A DNA stretch of 64,000 nucleotides, taken from NCBI GenBank assembly GCA_017506865.1, contig JAFCMP010000095.1, forward strand, positions 62,001-126,000, given 5' to 3'. The stretch comes from Tribonema minus (Eukaryota > Sar > Xanthophyceae > Tribonematales > Tribonemataceae). The notes beneath the pieces are model-generated. The model saw only the letters and a list, made by a program, of their open reading frames with translations. It was not told the DNA's origin and did no database searches. Below, one piece after another: positions 63,063-64,000 of the stretch (the first letter of the stretch is position 1; each line of letters begins with the position of its first letter). Both the position numbers and the translations under genes were made by a program.

Positions 63063-63629
63063 AAGTGCATGCCTCTGGACAGTGTATGCGCTTGAAGCTA
63101 CATCATGTGGTACATTGTTTTTCTGAACTCCTGCTTTGCCATGCTTGCCAACATACACAACTGCAGTGTGCAATGAAGCAGCGTCGGTTGTGGTTATGCC
63201 TTCGATAACCCCAAGCGGTGGAGCAGTCATTACAGAACTCAGTGGAGTCGCGCAGCCCTTCATACGCACATACGCACAAAATGGCTGCTTACCTGCAGCT
63301 CAGCATGGCTGACATTTGCGCTTGAAATCTCTCAAGTTTAGGGGGAAGGTTATGCCCCCGTGTTGTTTCGCAACCAGCTTTTGGGCATTTGTACACATTG
63401 TCACACAATGCCGCCGCCTGTGTCCCCTGCTTCCTCTGCTGCTGTGCATGCATTGACAACGGTGTGCCTGTTTGCATGGCTAGCTTTCCAACATGTTCGC
63501 AATACAACAACCCTGACATCAAATTTCCACAGCTTTTGAGCAAACACAATACTCTTGTCGCTTTCTGTAGCGCCATGGTGCACTCTATCTGCTTGCGTCC
63601 CTAGGACTCTCCCCCAGCCCGCAGGGCTA
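63063..63629. other. Unassigned stretch
   Basis: Open frames exist on both strands, for example one with YKCPKAGCETTRGHNLPP on the minus strand around 63310-63420. None has a recognised family or supported splice sites. Confidence 0.3.
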
Positions 63630-64000
63630 TTATGCAGCATCTGCAGCTGCAGTCCGCCACCTGCTTGCTGCTGCTGCACCGGCGCGAGGCGCCGCTGCCT
63701 CCGGGTGCTGCCCAGGCCGTTGCAGTGCCGGGGAGACGACGATGCGTGGCGGCGGCTGTTGCTGTTGCTGTTGCTGCGGCGGCCATGGGGCTGCTGCGGG
63801 TGGCAGCAGTTGTTTGATCTTCTCAGCTGTTGCTGCTCGCAGAGAGGTGGCAGGTGCGGAAATCGTCTGCATGAGGGGCAGGTGCGCCACCCCTAGCGCC
63901 GCTGCGCCTTGCAGCGCAACATTGCTGGAGTGGACTCTGGAGCACACAGCACGTGCCGAAGCTGCCAGTGCAGGCGTCAAAGCAGCAGCGCGTGCGCCGC
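63630..64000 (-). CDS. Possible 3'-terminal exon of a gene entering from the right
   Basis: A minus-strand frame ends in TAA at 63630 and is open to at least 63980. It reads ATSLRAATAEKIKQLLPPAA, then PWPPQQQQQQQPPPR, then an Ala-rich end. The poly-Gln/Pro segment comes from a CTG/CAG repeat on the DNA, so composition alone could keep the frame open. No domain is recognised. Confidence 0.25.
   Translation of the reverse strand, partial: GARAAALTPALAASARAVCSRVHSSNVALQGAAALGVAHLPLMQTISAPATSLRAATAEKIKQLLPPAAAPWPPQQQQQQQPPPRIVVSPALQRPGQHPEAAAPRAGAAAASRWRTAAADAA

Overview
This window looks like nuclear DNA of a unicellular alga with a complex (red-lineage) plastid. Genes have many short exons, nearly all with GT-AG borders, in GC-rich sequence. 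The introns are full of degenerate TTAGGG/CCCTAA telomere-type repeats, C/G homopolymers and local duplications. One intron has a GC donor. A plastid-type exoribonuclease begins with a signal peptide followed by a Phe-containing AGFA site, the targeting style of algae with secondary red plastids. An ankyrin protein with Gly-Cys-Pro-Trp repeats is of a type often expanded in such algae. A haptophyte is my best guess, from general knowledge only; no rRNA or other species marker is present.

Layout. 1-5.3 kb (+): the 3' part of a gene for a secreted, probably GPI-anchored Frizzled-type cysteine-rich-domain protein (exons 887-951, 2982-3153, 4690-4941). 5.3-7.4 kb: no confident gene. 7.46-25.5 kb (-): a complete 15-exon gene for a plastid-targeted RNR1/RNase II-type exoribonuclease. 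25.6-30.8 kb (+): a gene for a membrane-anchored thioredoxin-fold protein without CxxC, divergent from the RNase gene across only 104 bp. 33.3-41.9 kb (+): a complete 7-exon cAMP-dependent (AGC-family) protein kinase catalytic subunit. 43.4-44.6 kb (+): an intronless F-box-like/ankyrin protein. 44.6-50.1 kb: decayed duplicates of the kinase gene and its 3' flank. 50.1-58.7 kb (-): a complete 10-exon ankyrin plus coiled-coil protein. 60.4-61.2 kb (-): a decayed Helitron-like fragment. 61.6-62.9 kb: tandem duplications, perhaps leading to an unidentified exon. The last 400 bp may hold the 3' end of another minus-strand gene.

The main discovery is a pattern I call exon-edge echoes. At most well-defined splice junctions, the flanking intron holds one to six tandem, progressively decayed copies of the exon edge together with its splice site. 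Introns therefore open with copies of the 3' end of the exon before them and close with copies of the 5' end of the exon after them. At the best-resolved junction (acceptor at 12576) the copies carry about 0, 1, 5 and 9 mismatches over 43 nt with increasing distance, as if new copies are laid down next to the exon and push older ones outward. The pattern occurs in all five multi-exon genes and on both strands, and even past a stop codon (4942-5262), so it looks like a DNA-level process. I know of no described system that matches it.

Exons were joined by eye using splice consensus, reading phase and family similarity. Phases match at every junction listed for the RNase, kinase and ankyrin/coiled-coil genes, so these models are firm except where noted.
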